DNA of 64,000 nt from Chryseobacterium gambrini. GTDB lineage: Bacteria; Bacteroidota; Bacteroidia; Flavobacteriales; Weeksellaceae. The translations under genes were made by a program, and so were the position numbers. A model generated the notes under the pieces. That model did no database searches and had not been told where the DNA came from. It saw only the letters and a list, made by a program, of their open reading frames with translations. The DNA lies in contig NZ_FTOV01000001.1 in the NCBI RefSeq assembly GCF_900156825.1, positions 372,001-436,000 of the forward strand, written 5' to 3'. Shown here one piece after another: positions 17,257 to 26,317 of the stretch; positions within the stretch are counted from its first letter, which is position 1, and every line of letters starts with the position of its first letter.

Positions 17257-18837
17257 ATGAAACATTTCGCAGAACTGATCAATGCGCTCGAAAGCACCAA
17301 TAAGACCAATGCAAAAATCGATGCCATCATCGATTACCTGGAACGTGCGCCTGATGAAGATAAAGTCTGGTTCATCGCTTTGTTTACAGGCAAAAGACCC
17401 AAGCGGAATGTGAACACAAATTATATGAAAGAATGGGCTTTGGAAATCACAGAATTACCCTTCTGGCTGTTTCAGGAAAGCTACTCTTCAGTCGGAGATT
17501 TAGGCGAAACCATTTCCCTGATTCTTCCACCGCCAACGGAAAAAATCGAACGTTCTTTGTCGGATTGGATGAATGACATCATCAACTTAAAAACAAAAAC
17601 CGATGCTGAGAAAAAAGAATTTGTCCTCAATTCGTGGAATGGCTTGGATTATACGGAACGACTGATTTTCAATAAATTATTGGGCGGAAGTTTCAGAATC
17701 GGGGTTTCAGATAAAACATTGATTAATGCTCTGACGAAATCTTCCGGACAGGAATCCAGCGCATTGATGCACAGTTTGATGGGAAAATGGCAACCAACAG
17801 AAGCTTCATTTCAGGAATTGATTTCGGCTGAAAATGTAAATCCGGATAATTCAAAACCCTATCCTTTTTGTCTGGCTTATCCATTGGAGAAAGATTTGGA
17901 AGAACTCGGGAAACCCGATGAATGGCTGATTGAATACAAATGGGACGGAATCCGCGGACAGATTATCAAGCGTAATGATGAAGTCTTCATCTGGTCGAGA
18001 GGAGAAGAACTGGTGACGGAACAGTTTCCCGAAATTGCAGAAACCGTTCAGCAAATGAACGGAAATTTCGTAATTGACGGGGAAATTCTCGCGGTGAAAG
18101 ACGATAAAGTTTTAAATTTTAACGAATTACAAAAACGTCTCAATCGAAAGACATTAACAAAGAAAATGCTTTCCGAAATCCCGATTGAAGTCTTTGCATA
18201 TGATCTTTTGGAACTGGAAGGAAATGATTTGCGTGATAAACCCATCTCCGCAAGACGTGCCATGCTGGAAGAATTATTATTGAATGAAAATCCTGAAAAC
18301 ATCAAAATTTCCGAATCAATAGAATTTGAAAACTGGGAAGAATTAAACCAGATCAGGGAAAATTCCAGGGACATCAACAGCGAAGGTTTGATGCTGAAAC
18401 AAAAGAATTCACATTATCATTCCGGACGAAAAAAAGGCGATTGGTGGAAATGGAAAATCAGTCCTTTAACGATTGATGCCGTTCTGATTTACGCCCAAAA
18501 AGGAAGCGGAAGACGAAGTGCTTATTACACCGATTATACTTTTGCCGTGAAAAATGAAGATAAATTGGTCACCATCGCCAAAGCATATTCCGGATTAACG
18601 GATAAAGAAATTATGGAAGTCAGTAAATTTGTCAATAAGAATGCTATTGAAAAATTCGGTCCCGTTCGAACTGTAAAAGCTGAACTTGTTTTTGAAATTG
18701 CTTTTGAAGGAATCGGTTTCAGCAACCGTCATAAAAGCGGTGTTGCATTACGTTTCCCGAGAATTTTACGATGGCGGAAAGATAAAACGGTGGATGAAAT
18801 TGATGATTTGGAAGAAATAAAAAAATTGATACAGTAA
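17257..18837 (+). CDS. ATP-dependent DNA ligase (ligase-associated repair cassette)
   Basis: 526 residues. An N-terminal ligase domain is followed by the adenylation domain with the catalytic Lys228 in EYKWDGIRG, motif III-like 'FVIDGEILAV', motif IV 'SEGLMLKQ' and motif V 'DWWKWKISPLTIDAVLI', then the OB-fold part ending 'VALRFPRILRWRKDK'. It seals nicks using ATP, in a repair pathway with the flanking exonuclease, helicase and phosphoesterase. The last 18 codons are repeated twice more downstream in a tandem array. Confidence 0.93.
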   Translation: MKHFAELINALESTNKTNAKIDAIIDYLERAPDEDKVWFIALFTGKRPKRNVNTNYMKEWALEITELPFWLFQESYSSVGDLGETISLILPPPTEKIERSLSDWMNDIINLKTKTDAEKKEFVLNSWNGLDYTERLIFNKLLGGSFRIGVSDKTLINALTKSSGQESSALMHSLMGKWQPTEASFQELISAENVNPDNSKPYPFCLAYPLEKDLEELGKPDEWLIEYKWDGIRGQIIKRNDEVFIWSRGEELVTEQFPEIAETVQQMNGNFVIDGEILAVKDDKVLNFNELQKRLNRKTLTKKMLSEIPIEVFAYDLLELEGNDLRDKPISARRAMLEELLLNENPENIKISESIEFENWEELNQIRENSRDINSEGLMLKQKNSHYHSGRKKGDWWKWKISPLTIDAVLIYAQKGSGRRSAYYTDYTFAVKNEDKLVTIAKAYSGLTDKEIMEVSKFVNKNAIEKFGPVRTVKAELVFEIAFEGIGFSNRHKSGVALRFPRILRWRKDKTVDEIDDLEEIKKLIQ

Positions 18838-19440
18838 TTATAAACGCTAAGATCGCAGGGTTTTTATTTAAAACTTTGAAAACATATTTCGTTCACAAGG
18901 GCGTTTCACTCAGCCACGAATTTGTGCTATCATTTGCTGAACGAAGTGCCTTCGCGAACGAAAATATAAAGAATTAGAAATCAAAAAAATCTTCGCGCTC
19001 ATTGCGTTAAAAAGAATAAAACAGTGAATGAAATTGATGATCTGGAAGAGATTAAGAAATTGATACAGTAATTATAAACGCTAAGGTCGCAGGTTTTTTA
19101 TTTAAAACTTTGAAAAATATATTTTGTTCGCAAGGGCGTTTCACTCAGCCAAGAATTGTGCTGTCATTTGCTGAACGAAGTGCCTTCGCGAACGAAAATA
19201 TAAAGAATTAGAATCAAAAAATCTTTGCGCTCATTGCGTTAAAAAGGATAAAACAGTGGATGAAATTGATGATCTGGAAGAAATCAAAAAATTAATACAG
19301 TAATTATAAACGCTAAGGTCGCAAGATTTTTATTTAAAACTTTGAAAGGCGTTTCACTCAGCTACAACTTGTACTATCATTTGCTGAACGAAGTGCCTTC
19401 ACGAACGAAAATATAAAGAATTAAAAATCAAAAATCTTTG
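18781..19440. repeat. three-copy tandem repeat including the ligase gene end
   Basis: Units begin at 18781, 19015 and 19247 (234 and 232 bases; the third is shortened by about 24 bases). Each starts with the coding tail of the ligase (DKTVDEIDDLEEIKKLIQ or nearly so, plus stop) and continues with a palindromic noncoding part. The noncoding part has ends AACGCTAAG...CGCA and GCGCTCATTGCGTT and an inner inverted pair CAAGGGCGTTTCACTCAGC / GCTGAACGAAGTGCCTTCG. Only the first copy is attached to the gene. The array fills the 639-base gap before the helicase. Confidence 0.9.
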
Positions 19441-19476
19441 CGCTCGCTGCATTAAAACAAAAACATAATTTAAAAT

Positions 19477-21924
19477 TTGAGCAACTTCGAAAATACCAAC
19501 GGCTTCAAAGTCATTCAGCAGTGGATGGCGGATAAAGGCAATTCCCCTTTTAAATTTCAGGTCGATACGTGGCAGAGATTTGAAAACGGCTACAGCGGAA
19601 TGGTAATTGCACCGACCGGTTTCGGAAAAACATTTTCTGTTTTCTTAGCATTGTTAACCCACTTTTTAAACCATCCTGAACAATATGGAAAAGGTTTAAA
19701 AATGATCTGGATCACGCCGCTCCGTTCTTTGTCAAAAGACATTGCCAAAGCGATGCAGGAAGCCATTGACGAAATCGGATTGGATTGGTCTGTTGGTGTA
19801 AGAAACGGCGATACCGATCCGAAAATACGGCAGCAGCAGGTAAAAAATATGCCTGAAATTCTTGTGGTGACACCGGAAAGCTTACATCTTCTTCTCGGGC
19901 AGAAAAACCACGAACGTTTTTTTAAGGAATTAAAAACCATCGTTGTGGACGAATGGCACGAATTGCTCGGTTCAAAACGTGGCGTAATGGTGGAATTAGG
20001 CATTTCCCAGCTTACAAAATATGTTCCCAAAATGAAAATCTGGGGAATTACCGCAACCATCGGAAATCTGGATGAAGCCATGGAAGTTTTAATTCCGTAT
20101 GACATTAAAAAAACAAAAATTACCGCCAAAGAACAGAAGAAAATTGATATTCTCCCCGTTTTTCCGGATGAAGTGGAAATTCTTCCGTGGGCGGGACATT
20201 TAGGCGCAAAATTAGCCGATAAAATTGTTCCTATTATTTTAGAATCGAAATCGACGATTGTTTTTACGAATACGCGAAGCCAGAGTGAAATGTGGTATCA
20301 GTTGTTGCTTGAAGCCTATCCCGATTTTGCAGGGCAGATTGCTATTCATCACAGTTCGATTGATGCTCATTTGAGGATCTGGATCGAGGAAAATCTAAGT
20401 TCCGGAAAGTTAAAAGCCGTCGTTTCCACCTCTTCTCTGGATTTGGGAATTGATTTCAAGCCAGTTGATACCGTTATTCAGATTGGCTCTGCAAAAGGTG
20501 TTGCGAGATTTTTACAGCGGGCAGGACGAAGCGGTCACTCCCCTTTCGAAACTTCAAAAATTTACTGTGTTCCGACGCATTCCTTGGAACTGATTGAAGT
20601 TGCCGCTTTAAAGGAAGCCGTAAAGCAGAAAGTGATTGAGCCGAGAGATCCGCAGGTTTTGTGTTTTGATGTTTTGGTTCAGTTTTTAATGACTTTGGCG
20701 GTCGGTGACGGATTTTATCCGCAGGAATTGCATGAAAGAATTAAAAAAGTATATGCTTTTCAGGAAATGACGGACGAAGAATGGAAAAGTATTCTGGATT
20801 TTCTAACCATCGGCGGAAGTGTGCTGAAAAGCTATGAAGAATTCCATAAAATTGTGATTCAGGAAGACGGTTTGTATAAAGTAACGTCCCGAAAAATTGC
20901 CATGCTTCACAGGATGAATATGGGCGTTATCGTAAGCGATGCGATGCTGAAAGTGAAATTCATTTCCGGCGGTTATATCGGAATGGTGGAAGAATATTTC
21001 ATTTCAAAACTTAAAAAAGACGAAAAATTTATTTTGGCAGGAAGAGTTTTGGAAGTCGCGATGATTAAAGATATGACGGTTTTTGTCCGTGCTGCCAAAG
21101 GAAAAGCTTTTGCACCGAGTTATCTGGGAGGAAGACTGCCTTTAAGCTCAAATTTAGGACAATTTTTAAGAGAAAAGTTATCCGGAGCGCTTAATCCGAA
21201 AGCTTCAGAAAAGGAACTGAAGTTTCTGCATCCTTTGCTGATGAATCAGGAAGAACGTTCTCACATCCCGAAAGAGGACGAATTTCTGGTGGAACTCATT
21301 AAAAACCGCGAAGGATACCATCTGTTTATGTATCCATTTGAAGGTCGGCTTGTTCACGAAGTGATGTCGGCTTTAATTGCCTACAGAATCTCCAAACTGG
21401 CTCCCATTTCCTTTTCAATGGCGATGAATGATTATGGTTTTGAACTGTTCAGCGACAAAGAAATTCCGCTGAATGATGAAAATCTCCATAAAATTCTGAG
21501 CAGGGAAAATCTGATGACAGATGTAATTTCCAGCATCAATTCAGCAGAAATGGCAAGAAGAAAATTCCGTGACATTGCGGTCATTTCCGGAATGGTGATC
21601 CAGAATTATGCAGGAAAACAGCGTTCTAACAAATCTCTGCAAAGTTCGGCAGGATTAATTTTCAAAGTTCTCGAAGATTACGATCCGAACCATTTCCTTG
21701 TAAAACAGGCTTATACAGAAGTTTTCAATGCGCAATTGCAGGAACAGCGATTGGTAGAAGCCTTTAAACGGATTGAAAAATCAAAAATAATTCTGAAATT
21801 TGCCAATACTTTTACCCCGCTGAGTTTCCCGATAAAAGTGGACAGTTTGCGACAGACACTTTCCAGTGAAGGACTGGATGCGAGAATTCAGAAACTGATT
21901 CAGCAGGCAAAAAAAGGAAAATAG
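19477..21924 (+). CDS. ligase-associated DEXH-box helicase (Lhr-like)
   Basis: 815 residues from TTG at 19477. Superfamily 2 motifs are in order: Q-like region, Walker A APTGFGKT (45-52), 'TPLRSLSKD', 'VVTPESLHLL', DEWH (158-161), 'WGITATIG', 'STSSLDLGIDF' and 'RFLQRAGRSGH'. The long C-terminal half matches the Lhr-like extension. It probably unwinds damaged DNA for the cassette's nucleases and ligase. No ATG start is available near the N terminus. Confidence 0.93.
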   Translation: MSNFENTNGFKVIQQWMADKGNSPFKFQVDTWQRFENGYSGMVIAPTGFGKTFSVFLALLTHFLNHPEQYGKGLKMIWITPLRSLSKDIAKAMQEAIDEIGLDWSVGVRNGDTDPKIRQQQVKNMPEILVVTPESLHLLLGQKNHERFFKELKTIVVDEWHELLGSKRGVMVELGISQLTKYVPKMKIWGITATIGNLDEAMEVLIPYDIKKTKITAKEQKKIDILPVFPDEVEILPWAGHLGAKLADKIVPIILESKSTIVFTNTRSQSEMWYQLLLEAYPDFAGQIAIHHSSIDAHLRIWIEENLSSGKLKAVVSTSSLDLGIDFKPVDTVIQIGSAKGVARFLQRAGRSGHSPFETSKIYCVPTHSLELIEVAALKEAVKQKVIEPRDPQVLCFDVLVQFLMTLAVGDGFYPQELHERIKKVYAFQEMTDEEWKSILDFLTIGGSVLKSYEEFHKIVIQEDGLYKVTSRKIAMLHRMNMGVIVSDAMLKVKFISGGYIGMVEEYFISKLKKDEKFILAGRVLEVAMIKDMTVFVRAAKGKAFAPSYLGGRLPLSSNLGQFLREKLSGALNPKASEKELKFLHPLLMNQEERSHIPKEDEFLVELIKNREGYHLFMYPFEGRLVHEVMSALIAYRISKLAPISFSMAMNDYGFELFSDKEIPLNDENLHKILSRENLMTDVISSINSAEMARRKFRDIAVISGMVIQNYAGKQRSNKSLQSSAGLIFKVLEDYDPNHFLVKQAYTEVFNAQLQEQRLVEAFKRIEKSKIILKFANTFTPLSFPIKVDSLRQTLSSEGLDARIQKLIQQAKKGK

Positions 21925-21954
21925 AGCTAATTGTCAATAAGTCAATTATGAATT

Positions 21955-22066
21955 TTACGGCGTTGTGTCATTCAGAACATAGACAGAAAGTCTACGAACG
22001 CAGTTCAGAAGTGTAGTGAAGAATCTATTTTAAATTTGAGATTCTTCCTTCGTCAGAAGGACAATT
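21955..22066. repeat. dispersed palindromic repeat ahead of pdeM
   Basis: GTGTCATTCAGAACATAGAC with the inverted pair 'ACATAGACAGAAAGTCTACGAACG' (hairpin) and the facing 'GAAGAATC...GATTCTTCCTTCGTC'. The same kind of element appears near 57935-58000 and 38993-39095. Confidence 0.5.
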
Positions 22067-22090
22067 GCAATGCTAACGTTTTTATATCAG

Positions 22091-22735
22091 ATGAAAATAG
22101 TAACAAAAAATATCCATATTCAGGATGAAGTCTTTACGTTAACCAATCAGAGAGCATTATTCTGGAAAAAAGAAAAAGCCTTGATCCTGTCGGATCTTCA
22201 CATTGGAAAAACCGCCCATTTCCGCAAAAACGGAATTGCCCTTTCCGATCATATTTTTGAAAATGATCTGCAGCGATTATCCGTTTTAATCGAATATTTT
22301 CAGCCGGAAAAATTTATTGTTGTCGGCGATCTGCTTCACGCAGGAGACAATTCCGGTGTAGACAAATTCTGCGAATGGAAAAATGAATTTCCAAATCTTG
22401 AATTTCATCTTGTAGAAGGCAATCACGACAGAATTTCAAAGAAACTCGAAGCCAAACTCTGTCTTAATTTCAGAGATGAAACCTTAAATATTGATGATTT
22501 TTTATTCGTCCACGATTTTCAGAAAAAGAATGAAAAATTTCAGATTACGGGACACATTCATCCCGGATTTGTCATTAATTCTGTGGTAAAGAAAATCAAA
22601 CTTCCTTGTTTCGTGGTGACAGAAAACCAATTGTTACTTCCTGCTTTCAGTGAATTCACAGGTTTAGACACAAAAAATCTCCCTAAAAAAGGAAGATTCT
22701 ATGTATTTACGGATGCTGAAATTTATGAGATTTAG
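22091..22735 (+). CDS. pdeM: ligase-associated endonuclease/phosphoesterase PdeM
   Basis: 214 residues from ATG 22091 (an ATG 21 bases upstream is less likely). Calcineurin-like phosphoesterase signatures are in order: 'LSDLHIGKTAHFR', 'VVGDLLHAGDN', 'VEGNHDR' and 'TGHIHPGF'. Family members named PdeM sit with the ligase, exonuclease and helicase and are predicted DNA 3'-end or phosphodiester processing enzymes. Last gene of the cassette. Confidence 0.9.
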   Translation: MKIVTKNIHIQDEVFTLTNQRALFWKKEKALILSDLHIGKTAHFRKNGIALSDHIFENDLQRLSVLIEYFQPEKFIVVGDLLHAGDNSGVDKFCEWKNEFPNLEFHLVEGNHDRISKKLEAKLCLNFRDETLNIDDFLFVHDFQKKNEKFQITGHIHPGFVINSVVKKIKLPCFVVTENQLLLPAFSEFTGLDTKNLPKKGRFYVFTDAEIYEI

Positions 22736-22753
22736 GAGAAAATTTAAATAAAA

Positions 22754-23275
22754 TCAGTCTAAAATTTTCTTCATCATCAGATCAGTCTGTTCGTCATTTC
22801 CCAAACGGAAAATATGCTTGTCAAATTCTTCAAAACCATTCTTCTTGTAAAAATTGACGGCTCGTTTATTCTCTTCCCAAACTCCCAGCCAAATGTGTTT
22901 TTTGTGGTGTGAAACGGCAATATCCAGAGCTTTGCTGTACAAAAGCAGTCCGACTTTTTTACCGTGATACGAGCTTTTCACATAAATTCTTTCAATTTCC
23001 ACAGACGATTCGTCCTGAAGTTCGGTTTGTGCATTTCCAAAATTAATTTTCAGATAACCTACTGCATTTTCTCCATCATAAGCGATATAAAACTCAGAAT
23101 AAGAGTTATTTAATTCTTTTATCAGTTTTTCTTCCGCAAAACTTTCGGTAAGATACTTCTGAATCTGCTCTTCTGAGTTATGAGGTGCAAAAGTTTCATA
23201 AAATGTCTCTTTTCCTATTTTCTGAATGCTTTCAAGATCACTGAGAGAAGCTTTTTTAATGATAATTGCCTCCAT
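22754..23275 (-). CDS. GNAT N-acetyltransferase
   Basis: 173 residues. Acetyl-CoA binding motif 'IYVKSSYHGKKVGLLLYSKALDIA' and the following 'WLGVWEENKRAVNFYKKNGFEEF' are classic GNAT A and B motifs. The substrate is unknown. Ends convergent with pdeM and starts 3 bases after the nucleosidase stop, so it is co-transcribed with it. Confidence 0.87.
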   Translation of the reverse strand: MEAIIIKKASLSDLESIQKIGKETFYETFAPHNSEEQIQKYLTESFAEEKLIKELNNSYSEFYIAYDGENAVGYLKINFGNAQTELQDESSVEIERIYVKSSYHGKKVGLLLYSKALDIAVSHHKKHIWLGVWEENKRAVNFYKKNGFEEFDKHIFRLGNDEQTDLMMKKILD

Positions 23276-23278
23276 TTT

Positions 23279-23860
23279 TTACGAAAACAAAATTTTATTA
23301 AAAGCTTCCGAAGCCAGATGAACCTGAACCGCCCAATCGTCCGCGGCATCGCTTCCTGCATCGTCGGAAATATATTTCAGGCACAGGAAAGGAATTTCTT
23401 CCTTCATCGCGATCAAAGCCAAAGGATAAGCTTCCATATCCACAATATTATACACCGTTTCCGAATGATTCATCTCGAAACTGTCGCCGCTTCCGCAGAT
23501 TCCTTCCGGAAGATCGTGTCTTTTCAATCCGTATTCCAGAACCGGCGGAATTCCTGAAAGCGGGGTTTCGTACAGGCTGAAACCAAGTCCTCTTACATCC
23601 ATATCGCGCTGGATGAATTTTGTACAGCATACAACATCTCCTTTATGGAAACTTTTGCTTCCGGCAGAACCCAGATTAACGATTAGTTTTGGTCTTTTGC
23701 GGTAGATTTCTTTCGTTAATTCCATTGCTGCATTTACTTTTCCGATGCCTGTAATCAGTTTGTTTTCATCATTAAACACTTTTCCTGCTTCAGAATCCAA
23801 AGCAAAAACAAAAAGGGTGTCTTCAACCGAAAACTGGAGTTCGTCGTTTATCTTTATCAT
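23279..23860 (-). CDS. nucleoside phosphorylase / nucleosidase-family protein
   Basis: 193 residues. The PNP/UDP phosphorylase fold is shown by 'TGIGKVNAAMELT', 'LIVNLGSAGSKS' and the nucleoside-binding 'IVDMEAYPLALIA' with 'LKYISDDAG'. It is shorter than typical MTA/SAH nucleosidases (about 230), lacking a clear N-terminal strand. Likely purine salvage; the exact nucleoside is not predictable. Co-transcribed with the acetyltransferase and probably with the DsbA-like gene 10 bases upstream. Confidence 0.82.
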   Translation of the reverse strand: MIKINDELQFSVEDTLFVFALDSEAGKVFNDENKLITGIGKVNAAMELTKEIYRKRPKLIVNLGSAGSKSFHKGDVVCCTKFIQRDMDVRGLGFSLYETPLSGIPPVLEYGLKRHDLPEGICGSGDSFEMNHSETVYNIVDMEAYPLALIAMKEEIPFLCLKYISDDAGSDAADDWAVQVHLASEAFNKILFS

Positions 23861-23870
23861 TTAATTAAGC

Positions 23871-24575
23871 TTAAATTTCACAACTGTCTGTATCACAAGA
23901 AGCTCCGTTATCCGAAAGATTTTGCAGTGGAGTTACCGTTTCATCGTAAGTCTGCTGCAATGCACTGGCAAAAAGTTCCACAGGCTGCGCTCCTGAAACC
24001 GCATATTTTCCGTTCAGTACAAAAAACGGAACGCCAGAAACGCCATTGTTTCTCGCTTCTGTAATGTCTCTGCTAATTTCTTGATTATATTCTTCGGAAG
24101 CTAAAACTTTCTGAGCTTCTTCCTGATCAATCCCCAAAGAAGCGGCAAGATTAACCAGTGTTTCCACATCTCCTACATTTTTACCATCTACAAAATGAGC
24201 GATGAAAAGAGCTTCTTCCATTTCGTTTGCCTTATTGTATTTTTTGGCTAAATGCAATAATTTATGAGCGGAAAATGTATTGGTAATTAATGCTTTTTCA
24301 AAATTAAAATCAATTCCGGCTCCACTTCCCATCTGTTTTACCTGCGCGATCATCTGCTGTGCCTGAGCTTCGGGGAAACCTTTCTTTTCTTTAAAATATT
24401 CGGAAGTTGTCTTTGTTTCTTTCGGGTCTAAGGTAGGATCTAACTGAAAACTTTTCCACTCCACTTCTACCTGATCTTTAAAAGGCAGCTTTTCCAATGC
24501 TTTTTCAAAATTGTTTTTTCCTATATAACAGAACGGACACGTCACATCCGACCAGATTTCTACTTTCATTTTCAA
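23871..24575 (-). CDS. DsbA-family (FrnE-like) oxidoreductase
   Basis: 234 residues, cytoplasmic (no signal peptide). Thioredoxin-fold active site CPFC with Cys13 and Cys16 near the N terminus, and the cis-Pro region 'GVSGVPFFVLNGKYAVSGAQP'. A second Cys pair at the C terminus ('ASCDTDSCEI') is typical of FrnE-like proteins. Related proteins include polyketide-associated isomerases and stress oxidoreductases. First gene of a probable three-gene unit. Confidence 0.9.
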   Translation of the reverse strand: MKMKVEIWSDVTCPFCYIGKNNFEKALEKLPFKDQVEVEWKSFQLDPTLDPKETKTTSEYFKEKKGFPEAQAQQMIAQVKQMGSGAGIDFNFEKALITNTFSAHKLLHLAKKYNKANEMEEALFIAHFVDGKNVGDVETLVNLAASLGIDQEEAQKVLASEEYNQEISRDITEARNNGVSGVPFFVLNGKYAVSGAQPVELFASALQQTYDETVTPLQNLSDNGASCDTDSCEI

Positions 24576-24867
24576 TATATTAAAAATTAGGCACCTACAT
24601 ACTATTTTACACTTAATTAGAAACTAAAAATTCATAGGATATTATATATAAAAATAACATTTAATACTATATCCTATGAACAATTTTTTAGACTTATTAT
24701 TTAAAGTTAAATTCCTATTTAAAGCTTTTATATTCGTAAAGTATATAAAGCATTCCAACATCTATTAAAGTGGCTACAAATAAGAATCAACCTATAATTA
24801 ATGGTTATTTATCAGCTTTTTATTTAAAAGGTTGGGATCAATTTGAAGTAATTGAAACTGAGGAACA
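24576..24867. other. AT-rich gap with small-ORF remnants
   Basis: Markedly more AT-rich than its neighbours. It holds a 25-codon ORF beginning MNNFLDLLFKVKF at 24676 and a 33-residue ORF (24770-24871), neither convincing as a gene. It may be a decayed or acquired patch. Confidence 0.4.
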
Positions 24868-24871
24868 TTAA
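24770..24871 (+). CDS. small ORF or gene remnant (33 aa)
   Basis: From GTG at 24770, protein-like composition (ends GWDQFEVIETEEH), with the open frame reaching back to a stop at 24746-24748. It may be the 3' remnant of a lost gene. Its stop overlaps the stop of the convergent hypothetical gene. Confidence 0.2.
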   Translation: MATNKNQPIINGYLSAFYLKGWDQFEVIETEEH

Positions 24872-25236
24872 AATCTTTCGATATTCCAATCATATATGAT
24901 TTTTAATACATCAAAATTCATTGTTTCCAATTCTTTTTGAAAATTTTTATTTAATTCTTTATCTTTATTTTCTGATATAATAAAGTTCTTCTTATTATTA
25001 TTATATTGAGGTATTTTAGATATTGAATAAAATATGTTATCAGGTAAATTATTACTTAAAAAATTAAACAATTTACTTGACGGAAATTCATCATTATATG
25101 TTAATATTAAAGTAGATTTTGTATTACATTCTATTGATTCGTAGTTTGTTAAGTGAAATAAATATAACAAAAATTCTTTATCTTCATCATAGTTTTCACT
25201 TTGTGAAATATCATAAGTAAAATGGTATTTTCTCAT
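24868..25236 (-). CDS. hypothetical protein, possibly GhoS/Cas2-like ferredoxin fold
   Basis: 122 residues, not confidently recognised. It begins RKYHFTYDIS and has 'NTKSTLILTYND' and 'LPDNIFYSISKI', a pattern reminiscent of small ferredoxin-fold proteins of the GhoS/SinR/Cas2 type (strand with YDL-like motif, a strand with ST, then helix). The second half is lysine/asparagine-rich. Codon use is very AT-rich compared with flanking genes, suggesting acquisition. The family link is tentative. Confidence 0.5.
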   Translation of the reverse strand: MRKYHFTYDISQSENYDEDKEFLLYLFHLTNYESIECNTKSTLILTYNDEFPSSKLFNFLSNNLPDNIFYSISKIPQYNNNKKNFIISENKDKELNKNFQKELETMNFDVLKIIYDWNIERF

Positions 25237-25574
25237 AGTTTTTATTTTTAAAATTTAAGCTACAAAAATACGAAGAAATCACTAAATGTTGATTACGGAA
25301 AACCACAATTACATCTCACTATAATGAAAAATAGTGAGATTTTTTTATTTTACCGTTAACTGTTTACGTCGAATCTTAGATTTCACTTAAATAAGCACAC
25401 AGAGCGTTTTTTTATTTTTAAATTCTTTTTCTCTGGTTTATTTTGTGATTTAAAACAGCAGCACAAAAATACTCAATTTACCGCTAAAAATTTCCCTGCA
25501 TTTATTGGTTTTGCTGATGAAAAGTATTGACGGAAATATTTCATTGTTTTATAAATAATCAGGAAATTTGCTCC
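25237..25574. other. intergenic region with orphan terminator
   Basis: No gene. A strong plus-strand hairpin terminator lies at 25313-25347 with no plus-strand gene upstream; the rest is AT-rich leader sequence before the MBL gene. Confidence 0.5.
25313..25347 (+). terminator. orphan rho-independent terminator
   Basis: Perfect 10-bp stem ATCTCACTAT / ATAGTGAGAT with an 8-base loop and a run of seven T residues on the plus strand. Confidence 0.75.
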
Positions 25575-26306
25575 ATGAAAATCATACCACTGAAAGAAGG
25601 AAATTTTTCTACCAATAAGACAAAAGATTTTACCCTTTTAACTGAAGAAAATAAAGACACGATAAAAGGAATCAGAATGTCTGTTACTCCTTTTTTAGTT
25701 GTTACAGAAAAAGATAGTATTCTTCTGGATGCAGGAATCGGATGGAAAAATGAAGATGGAAAAACGGTGATTTCAGAAATTCTGGAAAAGGAAAATATTC
25801 ATCCTGATCAGATTACTAAAGTTTTGCTGTCTCATCTTCACAAAGACCATATCGAAACAACGATTACCAGAACTGAAAACGGATTTGAACCTGCTTTTCC
25901 GAATGCTGAAATCTATATCCAGAAACGGGAACTGGCTTTTGCCATTGAAAACCGGGGAAATTATTCTTTTGATTTTGATACCCTCGAAAAACTGATCGAG
26001 CTCGAAAATATTGTCTGGATGGATGAAGACAGAGGAAATATTACGGACGAAATCTCCTTTGAAGTTGTCGGTGGTCATACTCCGTTTATGCAGGTATTCT
26101 GGATTAAAGAAAGCAATGAAACGGTTTTTTACGGCGCAGACAATCTTCCGCAACAGTCTTACCTCAAATATCATCTTGCTTACAAAAGCGATTTCGACGG
26201 AAAAAGAGCGATGAATTTAAGAATAAAATGGGAAAAAGAAGCTGTTGAAAATCATTGGAAAATTTTACTGTACCATGATCTGGAGAAAGCCGTGTTAGAA
26301 TTTTGA
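25575..26306 (+). CDS. MBL-fold metallo-hydrolase
   Basis: 243 residues from ATG 25575 (MKIIPLKEGNFS), preferred over an in-frame TTG 48 bases earlier. The metal motif SHLHKDH, the bridging ligands in 'VVGGHTPFMQ' and the late 'FYGADNLPQ' and 'LYHD' blocks mark a glyoxalase II/lactonase-type member of the superfamily. The substrate is unknown. Convergent with a small HTH protein. Confidence 0.87.
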   Translation: MKIIPLKEGNFSTNKTKDFTLLTEENKDTIKGIRMSVTPFLVVTEKDSILLDAGIGWKNEDGKTVISEILEKENIHPDQITKVLLSHLHKDHIETTITRTENGFEPAFPNAEIYIQKRELAFAIENRGNYSFDFDTLEKLIELENIVWMDEDRGNITDEISFEVVGGHTPFMQVFWIKESNETVFYGADNLPQQSYLKYHLAYKSDFDGKRAMNLRIKWEKEAVENHWKILLYHDLEKAVLEF

Positions 26307-26317
26307 AAAAAAATGGT

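Noticed and set aside
18838..19476. CRISPR array, because of repeated units.
   Set aside because: Only three units of more than 230 bases, with coding tails and palindromes; no short direct repeats with unique spacers and no cas genes.
16022..22735. The ligase/exonuclease/helicase/PdeM cassette as a novel defence or repair system.
   Set aside because: This four-gene set is an already recognised ligase-associated DNA damage response cassette; only the tandem repeat inside it is unusual.
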